NCBI GenBank assembly: GCA_035610365.1
Contig: CM069436.1
Coordinates: 3,462,937 to 3,526,936, forward strand
DNA: 64,000 bases
From: Aquatica leii
Taxonomy: Eukaryota; Arthropoda; Insecta; Coleoptera; Lampyridae
Direction of reading: 5' to 3'
The notes beneath the pieces are model-generated. The model searched no databases. It saw only the letters and a program-made list of their open reading frames with translations, and was not told where the DNA came from. The translations under genes were made by a program, and so were the position numbers. This document shows positions 11,040-23,389 of the stretch, in pieces (the first letter of the stretch is position 1; the number at the start of each line of letters is the position of its first letter).

Positions 11040-11640
11040 TTAGAAGATGAAAAAATATAAAAGAAAAACTGATCGACAGTCTTAGAATGAGGAAAATATG
11101 CGTCAAGCGGTAGAAGAGGTTCTGGAATGGAGGATGGGTTATCTTAAAGTTGCAAAACAATTTAGCGTACCTCGGACAACTAGTGAAGCCAGAGAGAAAA
11201 AAAAATAAAAATGGGACCCTCGAACGTGAGAAATCAGCAAACAAGAAACTAGGGCGTAACAGATCGCTCTTCTCTTCAGATCAAGAAGGAGGGTTGGTTT
11301 TGTTTATGGAATCACGACTATTTGGTTGTACTTTGAATGACTGTCAAAGTTTAGATTTTCAGTTAGCTTAACGCAATGGCTTAGCTAATCAATTTAACAG
11401 AGACACACAAATGTCCGGCAAAGCTTGGTTATATGGTTTTCTAAACAAACATCCAAAAATTAAACTTAACACCCCTGAGCCAACATCACTTGAAAAATAT
11501 ATAACCAGAACGGATTTACAACTTAGACGAGACAGGCATAATGACAGTGCCAAATAATAAATTAAAATGTTGATCACTGTGTGGGAAAAGGCAAATTGGG
11601 TGTACATCTTCAGCTGAACGCGGCGTTCTTTCCTAGGTTC
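11040..11640 (+). pseudogene. pogo/Tigger (jerky-like) transposase fragment
   Basis: Frame-shifted plus-strand fragments contain a psq-type helix-turn-helix segment (MRQAVEEVLEWRMGYLKVAK), then LFGCTLNDCQSLDFQLA, GKAWLYGFLNKHPKIKL and NTPEPTSL. This is the order found in pogo-like transposases and jerky-type genes (HTH, then CENP-B-type DNA-binding domain). The DDE catalytic half is absent. The same superfamily occurs at 34820-36340 on the other strand. Confidence 0.65.
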
Positions 11641-11699
11641 AGAGCAAAGCCAAGGCTGCTAGATAATGTTCCTCCTTGAAGTAAAGCTTTTTATCATTC

Positions 11700-14600
11700 G
11701 TCAGGATAAATGCAAATAAAGATTTTTATGAATTGGTTTAAATCGATGTTTAAACATTTTACAAAATTTTTTTAATGGTTTCTATTTTTTCATGAGTTTT
11801 TTTTTCAAAGCGTTAAGAAAAGGTCATTATCTTGCTATTAAAAAAACTGCACCCTTCTAGCTGTCCTAGTTAGGCCGCAACTGCCGTTTAAAAATTTAGA
11901 CAAATTTTCACAAAATTTTTTCTTTTTTATAATTTTTTTTACACAGCGTTTAAAAAAAATCATTACCTTACTATTAAAAAACTGCACCCTTCTAGCTGTT
12001 CTAGTTAGCCGTAATCGCGATTAAACATTTTACAAAATTTTCTTCAAAAAATTTGCATTAAAATCGTTTTGTTTTCGGTTTATGAAACTTTTTAATTCAT
12101 TTTTTTACAGAAAGTCATTATCTTGCTATTAAAAAAACTGCCACCTTCTAACTGTTCTAGTTAGACCGCAACTGCCTTTTAAAAATTTGGAAAAATTTTC
12201 GAAAAATTTCTTCTAAAAAGTTTGCATTAAAACCGCTTTTTTTATAGTTTAAAAGGCTTTTATATTGTTGCGTATTTATTTATTCAAAACTAATTTATTT
12301 AAAACGATTAAAAATACGTTTACTTATTCTAGAAATATGTATGTACACTTTTAAATTAACCGTACTAATTAAATCTAATAATATTTAATGAAAACACTTA
12401 CACTAATTTATGTATAACCGTTGTATAACACTATCACTTACACGAAGATAAGATAACGTCCGCGGATAGCTTCACACTTGTTTACACTAAAAATCACGTA
12501 CACGATTATTCTCGGTATATTTATCTAGACACACGCGTGCTAACGATTTATTTCCACTTTAATAATCCTCTTAACACTGCTGTATTCGCATTCCAGCAAT
12601 AACTGACCTACGATTTCTCTCTTCGGTATTTATACACATCTGCAAATCCTTCTTGAGTGTTCCCTATTTTTCGGTATATCTTCTAGAAGATGGATAACAG
12701 CTTCTAGAAGGCTCTTGCATTTGCAAATAATTTCTCGAAAGTTTCAATATAAATTTTTTTACAGAACATTTAGAAAAAATCATTATCTTGCTATTTAAAA
12801 AAACTGCATTTTTTTCTAGCTGTTGTAGTTAGGCCGCAATTGCCATTTAAAGATTTTACAAAATTTTAGAAAATTTTTTTCCTAGCTGTCCTAGTTAGGC
12901 CGCAATTGCCGTTTGAACATTTTATAAAATTTTAGAAACATTTCTTTCAAAAACTTTGCATTTAAATCACTGTTTTTCATGGTTTATAAAGCTGTATTAT
13001 AAATTTTTTTTATACAACGTTTAGAAAAGCTCATTATTTTCCTATTAAAAAAAACTGCAACCTCCTAGCTGTCCCAGTTAAGCCGCAATTGCTGTTTGAG
13101 CATTTTATAAAATTTTAGAAAAATTTCTTTCAAAAAGTTTGCATTAAAATCACTTTTTTTATGGTTTATAAGGATTTTTTATAAATCTTTTTTTACAGAA
13201 CGTTTAGAAAAGATCATTATCTTGTTATTAAAAAAACATGCACTCTACTAGCGGTCCTAAATAGGCCGCAATTGCCGTTTAAACATTTTACAAAATTTTC
13301 GAAATTTTTTTTCCAAAACGTTTGCATTAAAATTGCTTTTTTTAAGGTTTATAAAACTTTATTGTTTACAGAACGTTTAAAAAGATTATTATCTTGCTAG
13401 TAAAAAAAACTGTACCCGTCTAGCTGTCCTAGTTAGGCCGTAATTGACGTTTAAACATTTTGCAAAAAGATCTTCAAAAAATTTGCATTAAATCGCTTTT
13501 TTTATGATTTATAAAACTTTTTTATAAAATTCTTTTACAGAATGTTTAGAAAAGCTCATTATCTTCTTATTAAAACCAACCGCTCCTTTCTAGCTGTCCT
13601 AGTTAGACCGCAATTGCCGTTTAAACATTTTACAAAATTTTCGAAACATTCTTTCAAAAAGTTTGCATTAAAATCACTTTTTTTATGGTTTATAACGCTG
13701 TATTATTAATTTTTTTTTATAGAACGTTTAGAAAAGATCATTATCTTGCTATTAAAAAAACATGCACCCTACTAGCGGTCCTAAATAGGCCGCAATTGCC
13801 GTTTAAACATTTTACAAAATTTTCGAGATTTTTTTCCAAAAAGTTTGCATTAAAATTGCTTTTTTTAAGATTTATAAAACTTAATTGTTTACAAAACGTT
13901 TAAAAAGATTATTATCTTGCTAGTAAGAAAAACTGTACCCGTCTAGCTGTCCTAGTTAAGCCGTAATTGACGTTTAAACATTTTGCAAAAATTTCGTCAA
14001 AAAATTTGCATTAAATCGCTTTTTTTATGATTTATAAAACTTTTTTATAAAATTCTTTTACAGAACTTTTAGAAAAACTCATTATCTTGCTATTACAAAA
14101 AATTGTACCTTTCTAGCTGTCCTAGTTAGACCGCAATTGCCGTTTAAACATTTTACTAAATTTTCGAAACATTCTTTCAAAAAGTTTGCATTAAAATCAC
14201 TTTTTTTATGGTTTATAACGCTGTATTATTAATTTTTTTTATAGAACGTTTAGAAAATCTCATTATTTTCTTATTAAAAAAAACTGCAGCCTCCTAGCTG
14301 TTCCAGTTAGGCCGCAATTGCCGTTTAAACATTTTACAAAATTTTCGAAATTTTTTTTCCAAAACGTTTGCATTAAAATTGCTTTTTTTAAGGTTTATAA
14401 AACTTTATTGTTTACAGAACGTTTAAAAAGATTATTATCTTGCTAGTAAAAAAAACTGTACCCGTCTAGCTGTCCTAGTTAGGCCGTAATTGACGTTTAA
14501 ACATTTTGCAAAAAGATCTTCAAAAAATTTGCATTAAATCGCTTTTTTTATGATTTATAAAACTTTTTTATAAAATTCTTTTACAGAATGTTTAGAAAAG

Positions 14601-16097
14601 CTCATTATCTTCTTATTAAAACCAACCGCTCCTTTCTAGCTGTCCTAGTTAGACCGCAATTGCCGTTTAAACATTTTACAAAATTTTCGAAACATTCTTT
14701 CAAAAAGTTTGCATTAAAATCACTTTTTTTATGGTTTATAACGCTGTATTATTAATTTTTTTTTATAGAACGTTTAGAAAAGATCATTATCTTGCTATTA
14801 AAAAAACATGCACCCTACTAGCGGTCCTAAATAGGCCGCAATTGCCGTTTAAACATTTTACAAAATTTTCGAGATTTTTTTCCAAAAAGTTTGCATTAAA
14901 ATTGCTTTTTTTAAGATTTATAAAACTTAATTGTTTACAAAACGTTTAAAAAGATTATTATCTTGCTAGTAAGAAAAACTGTACCCGTCTAGCTGTCCTA
15001 GTTAAGCCGTAATTGACGTTTAAACATTTTGCAAAAATTTCGTCAAAAAATTTGTTTGAAAGCGGTAGTTTTATGATTTATAAAGCGTTTTTATAAAACG
15101 TTTTTACGGAACTTTTAGAAAAACTCATTATCTTGCTATTACAAAAAATTGTACCTTTCTAGCTGTCCTAGTTAGACCGCAATTGCCGTTTAAACATTTT
15201 ACTAAATTTTCGAAACATTCTTTCAAAAAGTTTGCATTAAAATCACTTTTTTTATGGTTTATAACGCTGTATTATTAATTTTTTTTATAGAACGTTTAGA
15301 AAATCTCATTATTTTCTTATTAAAAAAAACTGCAGCCTCCTAGCTGTTCCAGTTAGGCCGCAATTGCCGTTTCTACATTTTAGAAAATTTTCGAAAAATT
15401 TCTTTCAAAAAGTTTGCATTAAAATCACTTTTTTTATGGTTTATAAGGATTTTTTATACAATTTTTTTACAGAACGTTTAGAAAAGATCATTATCTTGCT
15501 ATTAAAAAAACATGCACCCTACTAGCGGTCCTAAATAAGCCGCAATTGCCGTTTAAACATTTTACAACATTTTCAACATTTTTTTTCCAAAAAGTTTGCA
15601 TTAAAATTGCTTTTTGTAAGGTTTATAAAACTTTTTTGTTTACAAAGCGTTTAAAAAGATTATTATCTTGCTAATAAGAAAAACTGTACCCGTCTAGCTG
15701 TCCTAGTTAGGCCGTAATAGACGTTTAAACATTTTGCAAAAATGTCTTCAAAAAATTTGCATTAAATCGCTTTTTTTATGATTTATAAAACTTTTTGATA
15801 AAATTCTTTTACAGAACGTTTAGAAAAGCTCATTATCTTCCTATTAAAAAAACCGCTCCTTTATAGCTGTCCTAATTAGACCGCAATTGCCGTTTAAACA
15901 TTTTACAAAATTTTCGAAAAATTTCTTTCAAAAAGTTTGCATTAAAATCACTTTTTTTATAGTTTATAAGGATTTTTTATACAATTTTTTTTACAGAACG
16001 TTTAGAAAAGATCATTATCTTGCTATTAAAAAAACATGCACCCTACTAGCGGTCTTAAATAGGCCGCAATTGCCGTTTTAAACATTTTACAAAATTT
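11700..16097 (+). repeat. satellite array, ~175-bp monomers with higher-order structure
   Basis: About 23 monomers are anchored by the core CTAGCTGTCCTAGTTAGGCC and by TTTGCATTAAAATC. Core-to-core spacing cycles near 170, 170 and 183 bp, giving a three-monomer (~523 bp) repeat. Blocks starting near 13270 and 14316 are a nearly identical 1046-bp duplication (two trimers). The first units (11.7-12.2 kb) and the region near 12.8-12.95 kb are more diverged. A solo LTR interrupts the array at 12266-12746. Short ORFs here, including two identical 72-aa ones, are by-products. Confidence 0.9.
12266..12746 (-). mobile_element. solo LTR of family A
   Basis: 481 bp, TG...CA on both strands' reading, flanked by the 4-bp duplication ATAT (12262-12265 and 12747-12750) inside a satellite monomer. 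It aligns with the other family A LTRs (shared ACGAAGATAAGATAACGTCC). On the minus strand it has TATAAATA (12627-12634) and two TTCTAGAA motifs (12681-12688, 12702-12709) upstream of it. It presumably formed by LTR-LTR recombination. Confidence 0.9.
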
Positions 16098-16099
16098 AA

Positions 16100-16960
16100 T
16101 AATATAATCTAAAAGGGCTCACCCCTTTTGTTGATGTCCGTGCTGCCCCACACAGTGTGGTGCGCATTGGCATCGCATCCGAGAAGAATTTGCCATCCTT
16201 TTGGCTGACACTAGTCCACCAGTCTGGAGACTTCTATGGTTGGTGGTGAATTTGGTTGGTCGTAGGGGAGGTATGCAGATCCGAGCACTAGCTCCCTCTC
16301 GCTCCCATCCCTTTTCATTGTCAACGTCACTGCCGCCAAGTCTCTGCAACAGAATTCCCAAAGTGGCAATAATTTAACGCTATCTCTAGCTATAATGCAC
16401 GATCTGGGATTGGTTTCGGTTGGCTCAGCAATGGAACCGCGTTCCTCTCAATCCCAGACCTCGTATTTGCCTTTTAAAAGTCCAGGGTTCTTGTACCAGG
16501 GCTACATGAATATGATGTTTATTCATATAAGCGCAGAGGGCAGCAGATGCCGCCCTACTGTGATGCAGGTTTATTTGTACAAGTTTGACTATTTAAACCT
16601 GTACCTACCAACTGTGGTGCAACGAATGACGCAGTGGGCTGTGGTCGCTCTGAGGGCCCCTCAACCACTGTCGTTTCTTCGCACTCCATACTGGTCGCCT
16701 CCTCTCCCCCCACCTTCGTCTTGGAGAGGAGTTTAAACGTAACTCTAGTGAGGTTGACGTAGGGACTATGGTTGCAAATAGCCCCCATCTTGTCCCAGAA
16801 AGTTTGGTCCATAAGGACAATCAATGTTTGTCCCTTGAGGTCCTTCTTCCTGTCGTACTACACGCCAGTTGCTGGTTACAACACTAGCATTCTGGATCTC
16901 GATCCTTTTCAGAATCTTTACCGGTTCCACATGGGACCCGGGGATCCAGGCGTGTGCTCG
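16100..16960 (-). pseudogene. R1-like LINE fragment: ORF1 tail and AP-endonuclease
   Basis: The minus strand encodes, in shifting frames, the start of a LINE endonuclease (HIHVALVQEPW, about 16430-16540). Later parts are a segment with SAYLPYD and the catalytic-region motif DANAHHTVWGSTD (about 16125-16180). The open stretch 16555-16824 upstream is probably the end of ORF1. RT is absent, so the fragment is truncated at both ends. The endonuclease would nick target DNA for target-primed reverse transcription. The clade (R1/LOA-type) is inferred from the motif style. Confidence 0.75.
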
Positions 16961-16974
16961 CATTGGTTTTGGGA

Positions 16975-17305
16975 GGTCTTTTGTTTTTTGTCAAAAATAC
17001 GTTTTTCTGATTCAGGAGACCTTGAAACGTACAACTCTTCAAAAAAAAAATTTTGAAAAAAAATTGCGATCGCTATACTTTCCTTATAGGAAATTTATAA
17101 TTTAAATTGAATTCGATATATGATCCTAGGTTCGTATCCAGCCTCCGACAATTTTTTTTTAGAGAAAATTTTATATCTTGAAAGAAAAATTCTTTTGACT
17201 TTATATACGGAGTGCTGCATCTTATTTAAATTATCTTTGGATGTACCCACGATAACTCTCGAACCAAAAGTCCTAATTACTACATTAAGGGTTGTATTTA
17301 GTTAG
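16975..17305. repeat. dispersed repeat X, copy 1
   Basis: The segment 16980-17090 (including GCGATCGCTATACTTTCC) matches the reverse complement of about 43275-43385. The segment 17085-17290 (GATATATGATCCTAGGTTCG, ACCCACGATAACTCTCGAAC) matches 43680-43900 directly. It is non-coding. Confidence 0.7.
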
Positions 17306-18184
17306 GACGTCTTGCACCGTAGAATAGTGAAACGCTAATCAAGATATCTCACTTTCTAGCAGTATGATTAAAAAAGTAATTTAAGTATTATTTAAAACAA
17401 TCTTTTCTCCAGCGGGCTAAATCGCGAAAAGTTTTTTTTTTAAATAAATATGGATAATATCACGTTACAAATAAAACATAAGTTTTAATTGATACTGCCA
17501 ACGGAATTTATCTTTATAAGTTTTTATTCTTTTACCCCGTTACATACATGTATTTTACTTACCTACATGCATCGATGTATCTTTACATTTTACATGGTGA
17601 CGAATTAATTGAGTTAGCGATTAAAAAATGTTCTATTAATTTTATTAAAATTTCGTACAAATATAGGCAACCCATTAACCACGGACCTGTGCCGGCGACC
17701 ACCCGTTGTTAAACAATCGGATTACTAACAAAAGGATTATAACTGTTTGTAAACTGCAGGTAGAAACCTACTTAATTTGCTAACGCATTTATTTATTAAA
17801 ATCAATCTAATAATACACCAAGTACGTAATCAATTTGATTAGAATACTGAAATTCATTTATAACGAATAAAAACAAAATTGCCTAAAGATATTTATTTAC
17901 GACATATTAGCTAACAGTGTTAATAGTAACGAGAAAAATTTAAAACAATAAATACATCAGTCCAAAATAGGTACCAACATACTGTTGTCAACGCATAAAT
18001 AAACAATCTTACAAATAAACATAACTAATAATAATCAACTATGTATAAATAATAATAAGTCAGCCTGTATATTATTTTGTATGCATATAAATTAATTTAA
18101 AAAATAGGAAAAAGTAACACCTTTACAGATGTACATCCTTGACATTGAATTTTAGAAGATACAGTTTTTTCCACATACATTAAT
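17306..18184. other. AT-rich spacer
   Basis: No gene or repeat family is recognised. A short GC-richer patch (17685-17710) has no clear function. Confidence 0.4.
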
Positions 18185-20419
18185 TTAAAAATGTCTCTCG
18201 AATAGGTAGCTGTCGTGATTGTCTTGAATCAAAATTTCGGGTAACAATGCTATACAATAAAATTGTTCAAGCTTCAAAAGCATTTTTTTCTCCCAAAACA
18301 AAGTATCGATTTTAATCTTTTCTACAGAAATACCAGTAGGAATCCAAACAACAAAATAGCAAATGTCTTTTCTTACGATATTTAATTGCCCTTGAATTTG
18401 GTACATGTAGCTGTCATTTTGTTTTAATTTTAATTCGATTTCCTCTACTCGACAAAATTTGATTTTATTCTTTATAACGGCTTCCATCGGAGTGTACATT
18501 TTTGCACCGTATGGGCATTTGATTTCTACAATCGCATTTTCATCTACTACTTTGTCTGGAGATGCTGCCAAACATGGGTGAATTTCATCCACAAATAAAC
18601 CCCAAGGATTAACCTTTATATTCGTGACCTCTTGAAAGTCGTCTATGGCTCAATGCTCATTTTTTCCCCATATCTTTTAGCAGCACTTTCTATAAACTGT
18701 TGGTATAATACATTTTTTATTACATTTGCATACGAACTTGCTCTGCACAATTTACAAATGCGGTCAAAATTTGACGCTGTCAATATTTTCCACCGCTCTT
18801 CGTACCACCGACTGCTTCGGTGTTCACCAATAGTTTTATTCAAAATTTCTTCTCGCTTCAAAAACAATTTTTGTACAAATTTCTGCGCTGCTTCGTTTAA
18901 TTATTTCTCTAGCATATCCGGCGTTGGTTCAGCTGCATCCGGTTTATAATCAGCATCTGCGATTCCAGAGTACTTAGTACGGTAACGTATTGCTTTTTGA
19001 TTGCAAATCAATTTTACGCTTTTGTTTGTCGCAAAATAACTACTACTTACGTACGTACTATTGGCTGTAGTTTTGACGATTTCGTGGAGTGTACCTAATT
19101 CATTATGCGCTACAGCAGTTTTACTCCTAGTTTGATAACTACGGTGAAAAGCAAAATTCACACGTTTACCACCATCAAATTTCGCAACGTGGGAATTTTA
19201 AAGTGCTGCGGAATTGTTGGTAACATCATGTACCAAACTCTTGGAATCGTAAGATACACGACATACTGCAGTCATTATTTCCTTAAATAAACCGCTTTCT
19301 TCAAAATCTGGAATAATATTGTTTTTGGTTTTAGCAACGGTACAAAAATAACACCGTATGATCACAAAAATTATGTTTCGGTGCATTTAAAACATCAAGT
19401 TCTAGTTCTCTAATTTTTATATCTGTAGTCACATCTTGGATTTTTCTAAATTGAATGACTTTAGTAACTTTACTACGAAGCCTGAGAATATTTTCTGAGA
19501 TAATGTCTTTTAATTCGTTTTTGGTTTTTTGATTTGTCGTAGTTTATTTATGTAATTACGCAAAATACGGTTTTTGCATTCATTTTTTTGTATTACAGTA
19601 GAAGTACCATAGGGCATCGACTCCACAAGTTTTCGATGCACGCTGCTATCGCCGTCACCCACTAATTTTACATATTTCATACATCTCTATTGTTTTTTGG
19701 AAATCCTTTACTAAAATGACTGCCTCAATTCCAGTTGATGGACCGGTCCAATTTCCATAACAGGTGTGCTCTGGACATTGATTATTCTTGTACAAATTCT
19801 TCCGTGCACACACCAAACAAAACTAATTTTTAACGGCCATATAGAGCACCTTCTTTGTCCGTAGTCCAACTATACACGCAAAACCTCACAAAGCGTTATA
19901 ATTAGTGCGCTACGACTGTTTGCTCCACGCTGCGTCTGTTACAACTGCAATGTTTGGACCCCTTGGTCGTCTAATTCTATTAGTTCTAATGCTAGTTTCG
20001 TTTCTTCTTTGGCGGCTTTATTCATCGCGTCAATTGATGCTCGATTATAAATTTGACAAACTTCATCTTGGTAAACGGCGTAAGTAGCACTTGATGGACT
20101 AGGAATATCTAAAACCGCAGAAAAGTCAGTTGGGTTATCATTAAAGTTTTTGGAATCATTGGAATTTTCAAAATAATATTCATTTTCAGATGAAAATATT
20201 TCTTCCTCAACGTAAAAGTTTATGTCGTTATCCATTAAATTTTCTTCAGTAGAAGAAAATGGCCGATCTCACTTCACTTTCTTCATCGTGTACACGCGAT
20301 ACACATGGTGCACTAACTGTGCGCACCCTTTCTTTTGCCGCACGCATTTGTTCTTTCATACTACGTCTTGTTTTAGTCAACCGCAAGTATTTCGAGTTTG
20401 CAAACTCTGTACGACACAT
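18185..20419 (-). pseudogene. Mutator-like transposase plus YqaJ nuclease gene (degenerate)
   Basis: A transposon-derived gene of about 700 codons, broken by frameshifts and stops. The start is probably at 20417-20419, with a frameshift near 20250, then an acidic N-terminal part (19939-20235). Next come fragments typical of the Mutator-like transposase domain found in animal elements: GDGDSSVHRKL, QKNECKNRILRNYINKL and NWTGPSTGIEA (about 19540-19780). The C-terminal part has the YqaJ/lambda-exonuclease-like domain: SRWYEERWKILTASNFDRIC (18643-18867) and, at 18185-18592, SPDKVV and EIKCPYG carrying the Asp and Glu-x-Lys metal-binding pattern. The pairing of these domains is known from repetitive arthropod genes. 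I did not find TIRs. Confidence 0.65.
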
Positions 20420-21014
20420 TCTCGAAAACTAAGAATGAACAACTAAACACAGATAATATCACTTCGTATTATGTTTGGTAATTACTGTTTAAATGAGAGA
20501 ATGTAAGTAATTTGTAGAATAAAGTTATTATTAATATTAGACTGGAATGTATCTATGATTAGATTCAACCAATAAATAGGATTTAAATAATCAAAAATTA
20601 ATCTTAAAAAAATAATAATCACATTTTACGTTTACAATAATTGCAGGACGTTTTTAATAACAATTTATAAATAAACTTACATTGGTTCATTGTTTCAAAG
20701 GATTGACAATATTGCAAATGTTAGATGTTTATCAAGTAGCTAATTTACATGCACCTCTGTAGCTCTATGATAATTACTAGAAATTTATTTAATCGTCAAT
20801 ATCTCAAAACGACAATAAAGAAATTAAAAGAATAAGAATACATTTTATTGTTGTTCAACATCCTGTTAGTATTAGCTCTAACTTTGTAAAATATCCATTA
20901 AATGATTAATTATAATTTGTTATTGTAATCTATATTTCGTATAAAACAAAAACAAAACAATTAATGATAAAATACATAAATATTTTTTTTAAATTTTTTT
21001 TAATTTAATTTTGC

Positions 21015-21043
21015 CTGACGAAGAACTTAGAACAAGTTCGAAA
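21015..21043 (+). ncRNA. hammerhead-ribozyme-like core motif 1
   Basis: CTGACGA, then a 6-bp perfect stem (GAACTT with AAGTTC around a 5-nt loop), then GAAA. These are the two conserved core boxes of a hammerhead ribozyme around stem II. Stem I and stem III are not convincing. It may be the signature of a Penelope-like element or retrozyme remnant. Confidence 0.3.
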
Positions 21044-21469
21044 GCTTGCATTTAAATGGTTCTAAATAAATACAACCTATTACTCTAAAAATATCTTTAA
21101 TACTTAAACATTATTGGTAACTAATTTAAAAATATATTGTTTGTTTCTTCCAAAAACATTTTTTCCGTGTAAACAATCACAGCAATTTAATATTAATAGA
21201 ATTATTAATCAAGGACTTACTATGTTAAAAAAAATTGTAGCATTTTGAATAAGAATAAGTAATAAACTTAAGTTTGGTTTGTTTAAGAAAGGGATTTAGA
21301 TGTCTATCATATTACAAATGGTAATTGCTGGTTTATGGTTTACATGCACCCCTGCAGTGAGCCAGGTAGTTGGTGTCATGAGGTTTGCAGATACTACAGG
21401 CGGTTATTAAATTTCAAAACTAAGATTTTATTTGACTAAATACAACCCTTAACAGTTTATCAGATATTT

Positions 21470-21615
21470 AGTTTGTAATTTAAAATGAATTCACAGATAT
21501 AATATAGTTTCGAATCCTGCCTGCGACATTTTTTTTTAAATGATTTACTACAGGGGTAAGTAATATCGAGGCGCACAAATATGCTAGAAAATCAATAAGT
21601 AAAGATTTTGAATTA
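21470..21615. repeat. dispersed repeat X, tail copy
   Basis: About 140 bp matches 44105-44245 closely, with shared ATATAGTTTCGAATCCTGCC and AAGTAATATCGAGGCGCA. Confidence 0.7.
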
Positions 21616-22664
21616 AATTTAGGTGAAAATGAATTTTGACATGTAAGAAAGAAAGATAAAGTATAATAACAATTAAGGTTGTAATTCTACTTTTGTATAT
21701 ACAATTTTAGAGGTTTCGTGATGATCATTTTAATCGAAACATGTCGCCATTGATTAACTAATAAATTATTACGGTGGGAAAAGCATACTTTTGATTATAA
21801 TTACAATGAATAAAACAATCTTCGTTGTACCAAATTTTAATAAAACTTTTATCTATTGTCTTTGATTTTACGTATGTATTCAAAACAAGTATACAAGTAT
21901 TAATCAGCTATACATTCAGAAACGATTTTTGTAAAATTACTTCTAGTTCAATTTTGAAAAGATTTATATTTTCTGCCTTTATTAACATAGCGTTCTGTTT
22001 TACAACATATCAAGTGAGTTGTAGTAACCAACAGGTGGCGATATAATACTAATTTAGTCTCTCATAGAAGTCTCATACCGAATACTCAAAATAAACAAAA
22101 AGCAATCGATTTCGATATCTTCGATATTTGATTAAGAAAGGTTGTTTACAAGCCACATTAATTGAGAAAACTCAGCGACGTCATGTCGAGGTTTATTCTC
22201 GATTTTGTTGTTATGTATATGAACAACACCGACGAGACCCAACAAGTAGTTTTAATTATCCTTGCGGATTTGCTGCACCTGCTCCTACAGGTATAATAAC
22301 TTCATCGTGAAAATAAAAAAAAAATGCGGGTACTCGAATGGTTTGAAAAGCAACAGGTAAAATAGACAAATAGTGAATAGGACAGCAAGTTGTTATGAAG
22401 AAGTAGGGGGATTCCCCTACAACACTAAACTAACTTAACACGTGAACTTAAAAGAGTGAAGGGGGGCTCATTTAGCACACACGACCAGATACTAGTCGTG
22501 CCAAGCATAAGTTTCATGTGGTTCAACAGTACAAAACAATCATTCGAACTATTCGTTACGCGCCTTTTTCATTTGTTTACGTTCGTATTTAATTTGGACA
22601 ATGTCTTGCAGTTGTTTTTGTAAACAATTTAGAACCGTGACTAGGTGATTCTTTAAATGTAAAG

Positions 22665-22775
22665 ATGAACGGGAAAATTCGGCGTCTTCTTCAGACTATT
22701 TTTGTGGTGTTACTTGTTGCGTACTGTACTTTATTGGCCTATCAGTCATTCTCGCGTGGCGATTTTAATGAGCAG
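22665..22775 (+). CDS. fng: fringe, exon 1 (signal anchor)
   Basis: An ATG at 22665 opens a 37-codon exon ending in a GTAAAT donor at 22776 (phase 0). The peptide is a short basic stretch (MNGKIRRL) followed by a hydrophobic segment (about residues 8-27). This is a type II Golgi signal anchor, as expected for Fringe, a beta-1,3-N-acetylglucosaminyltransferase that extends O-fucose on Notch EGF repeats in the Golgi. The link to exon 2 is inferred from matching phase, strand and architecture; the cytoplasmic and anchor part alone is not diagnostic. An in-frame upstream start was not found. Confidence 0.7.
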
Positions 22776-23389
22776 GTAAATACAATCGAAATTATTTCGA
22801 AGGAAATTGTTGATACCGTATCACAATTACTTCCTATATGATTATTAAGCAAACTTACAATGCAATGTTTACATTGATCAATATTTGAAAATGTGGCGGG
22901 ATTTTAAAAAAATTAAAATTTTGATCGAAGTCAGGCCGGCGCCTTGCACTTTTGGCGCCTTTGTGCAAATTTAAAATAACGTATTACGTTCATATGTGAT
23001 TACAGATACGGGTTAAGTTAGGTATTATCATCCACTATTGAAAAATAATTTTAAAAAGTATTTTCATAAATTTATTTTCATTTTTATATTTTACAAGTAC
23101 AAGCCATAAGCCATACAAGTATTTTTTCATTGAGGTACATAACATAATTATAAATTTATAGAACACAGAAATATATTCTAACAGTATTACAACTCAAAAT
23201 GTTTGTATTTTAGTTACAAATCTAATACATGATACAAAAGCACAATAAATAAAAAAATATTTAAAACATTAAAAACTGATCGACAAATAAAAACAGAACA
23301 ATAATATAATTTTAATAATGAACATGTCACCTTTTAAAGATTAATATCCAGGTATTAGATATTGTTATTACTATTTTAGCTAAGTGAAT

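Larger units (their letters stand above)
20440..22664. other. AT-rich region upstream of fringe exon 1
   Basis: No host ORF is convincing. The region holds a hammerhead-like motif (21015-21043), a tail copy of dispersed repeat X (about 21470-21615), and a GC-richer stretch 22420-22660 directly before fringe. That last stretch is the likely place for its 5' UTR and promoter; no TATA box is evident. The 60-codon ORF at 22128-22310 was not recognised. Confidence 0.4.

Noticed and set aside
13685..14949. Two identical 72-aa ORFs (13685-13903 and 14731-14949)
   Set aside because: They lie in duplicated satellite blocks and reflect the 1046-bp higher-order repeat, not protein-coding genes.
16395..17056. 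Plus-strand ORFs of 94-113 codons
   Set aside because: They are antisense shadows of a LINE fragment whose minus-strand frames show real endonuclease motifs.
22128..22310. 60-codon ORF upstream of fringe as an extra exon
   Set aside because: It ends in a stop before any fringe-compatible junction and shows no Fringe-like sequence.
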